Source: Flavobacteriia bacterium (GTDB lineage: Bacteria; Bacteroidota; Bacteroidia; Flavobacteriales; Flavobacteriaceae). From it: a stretch of 5,264 nucleotides of DNA. Below the pieces are notes generated by a model, which was given only the letters and a program-made list of their open reading frames with translations, had not been told where the DNA came from and did not search any database. Below are positions 4,337 through 5,264 of this stretch, piece by piece (position 1 is the first letter of the stretch; the number at the start of each line of letters is the position of its first letter). Where the stretch lies: NCBI GenBank assembly GCA_018500075.1, contig JAHBAN010000137.1, positions 1-5,264 of the forward strand. Reading direction: 5' to 3'. Made by a program: the position numbers and the translations under genes.

Positions 4337-5264
4337 GGGCGGGCCTCGCGGTCAAGCAGGAGGTCTTCGCAGGCCAGATCCTCGGCGGCGGCCTCGGCGG
4401 CGATGCTGGCGTGGTGACGGGCCTCGGCGGGGTCTGTGGGGAGGGCTTTTTTGGAAAACCGCATTCCGCGAAAGAAATGCTCCATCACCAAGGCGACCCC
4501 TTCGGGCGCGACAGAGCGCATATTGGGCGCAAAAAACTGCGCGCGGGTGGGCGGCGCGGCGATGAGTTCATAGCTTGGAAAATAGTCGATATCGCCCGCC
4601 ATGTCAGACAGATCGCCTGCGACCGCGCGCAACACGGATTTGGAATATTGGGTTGCGAGCAGGACATGGGCCGCGGTGGCTGTTGCGGTCAGCGGCACCG
4701 GGGAGACGGTCAGCAGGACTTTGATCTTGGGGTTGAGGGCGCGCAACCCGCGGATCGCGGATTTCATCGAGGTCAGGATGGCCGGGTAGCGGTATGTGAC
4801 AAAGCTGTGCTGCTTGGCGTCATAGGTGCCGGCGAGCGTTCCGGGGCAGAGGGCATAGGGCTGGCCTGTCTGGGCGCTTTCAAAGCCCTCGGTGAGACCC
4901 ATGGTGAAGACAAAGACCTGCGCCTCGCGCACAGACCGGGCAAAGGCGCGGGCCGTGACGGCGAGCATTTCAAGGCACTCGGCGCGGCTGGCAAAGCCGT
5001 CAGGCTCAAGGCCGGGGCGCAGGCTGTCGCGAAAACGGCCATCGCTTTCCCAGAGTTCGATCGTGTCACAGAGGGACGGGTCGCGGGCGAGGACGACCCA
5101 GAGCGCCAGCATTTTGCCAGTGTAGATATTGGCGGTGCGGGCCGAATAGACGCCATAGCCAAAGCGCGCGGCGAGGGCGGGGGAGGCCGAGGCGGGGGCC
5201 GGCTCGGCATTGACCCAGGGGTTGCCATTGGCTTGGAGCGCGCGCGAGATATGTTGGGCAAAGC
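4333..5264 (-). CDS. GSCFA-family protein, partial: 5' end outside the window
   Basis: The frame is open from the right edge to TGA at 4335-4333, giving 309 complete residues. The first complete codons read FAQHISRAL, and the two bases before them (GC) are compatible with Cys, so the window begins inside the GSCFA motif that names the family. Further family-like segments, numbered from that Phe, are ARFGYGVYSARTANIYTGKM (32-51), FTMGLTE (119-125), the strand KVLLTVSPVPL (181-191), SKSVLRAVAG (207-216), DYFPSYE (226-232) and MRSVAPEGV (248-256). GSCFA proteins are functionally uncharacterised; Pfam places them with the SGNH hydrolases. The last 40 or so residues are a charged, Ala/Glu-rich tail. 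The gene is the first visible cistron of a two-gene unit with the downstream SGNH-like gene. An internal ATG at 5112 is not the start, because conserved family sequence continues upstream of it. Confidence 0.9.
   Translation of the reverse strand, partial: FAQHISRALQANGNPWVNAEPAPASASPALAARFGYGVYSARTANIYTGKMLALWVVLARDPSLCDTIELWESDGRFRDSLRPGLEPDGFASRAECLEMLAVTARAFARSVREAQVFVFTMGLTEGFESAQTGQPYALCPGTLAGTYDAKQHSFVTYRYPAILTSMKSAIRGLRALNPKIKVLLTVSPVPLTATATAAHVLLATQYSKSVLRAVAGDLSDMAGDIDYFPSYELIAAPPTRAQFFAPNMRSVAPEGVALVMEHFFRGMRFSKKALPTDPAEARHHASIAAEAAAEDLACEDLLLDREARP

Noticed and set aside
4773..5261. Minus-strand 162-codon frame overlapping the GSCFA gene
   Set aside because: It is Pro/Ser/Ala/Arg-rich low-complexity translation in a shifted frame, while the neighbouring frame carries continuous GSCFA-family sequence to the window edge.

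Overview
The window (5,264 bp, GC-rich with strong G/C preference at third codon positions) reads as chromosomal DNA of an alphaproteobacterium, most likely a member of the Rhodobacteraceae (roseobacter type). The evidence is the gene repertoire (a short Hint_2-type Hint protein, a GSCFA-family protein, a free-standing BrnA-like protein) and the codon usage. I see no insertion sequence, tRNA, rRNA, CRISPR array, phage gene or origin. All taxonomic and family statements come from reading the sequence and remembered family motifs, not from searches.

Layout from left to right. (1) 1-1056, minus: the N-terminal two thirds of prfC (peptide chain release factor 3), running off the left edge. Its best promoter puts transcription initiation almost on the start codon, so the mRNA may be leaderless. 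(2) 1057-1231: divergent intergenic region with three GTGCAC palindromes at an exact 11-bp period. (3) 1232-1705, plus: a BrnA/DUF4415-like ribbon-helix-helix protein with no BrnT toxin beside it and a C-terminal tail made of 12-bp tandem repeats. (4) 1702-2712, minus: a Hint-domain protein. It converges on the BrnA-like gene and overlaps it by 4 bp, so that one CTAG palindrome supplies both stop codons. (5) 2713-2855: divergent intergenic region with a good sigma70-type promoter for the Hint gene. (6) 2856-3635, plus: an atypical short-chain dehydrogenase/reductase lacking the catalytic Tyr and Lys. (7) 3656-5264, minus: a two-gene operon in which a GSCFA-family gene (5' end outside the window) overlaps a small SGNH/GDSL-like gene by GTGA.

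How the genes relate: only the GSCFA and SGNH-like genes are clearly co-expressed. Both belong to the SGNH-hydrolase fold group, so a two-protein acyl-ester handling function is a reasonable inference, substrate unknown. The other genes look like independent units arranged in divergent and convergent pairs. Nothing here amounts to a convincing new multi-gene system. The points most worth a second look are the GSCFA-SGNH pair, the phased GTGCAC array next to an orphan RHH gene, the Hint protein with Ser at the usual nucleophile position, the SDR with a substituted active site, and the probable leaderless prfC transcript.
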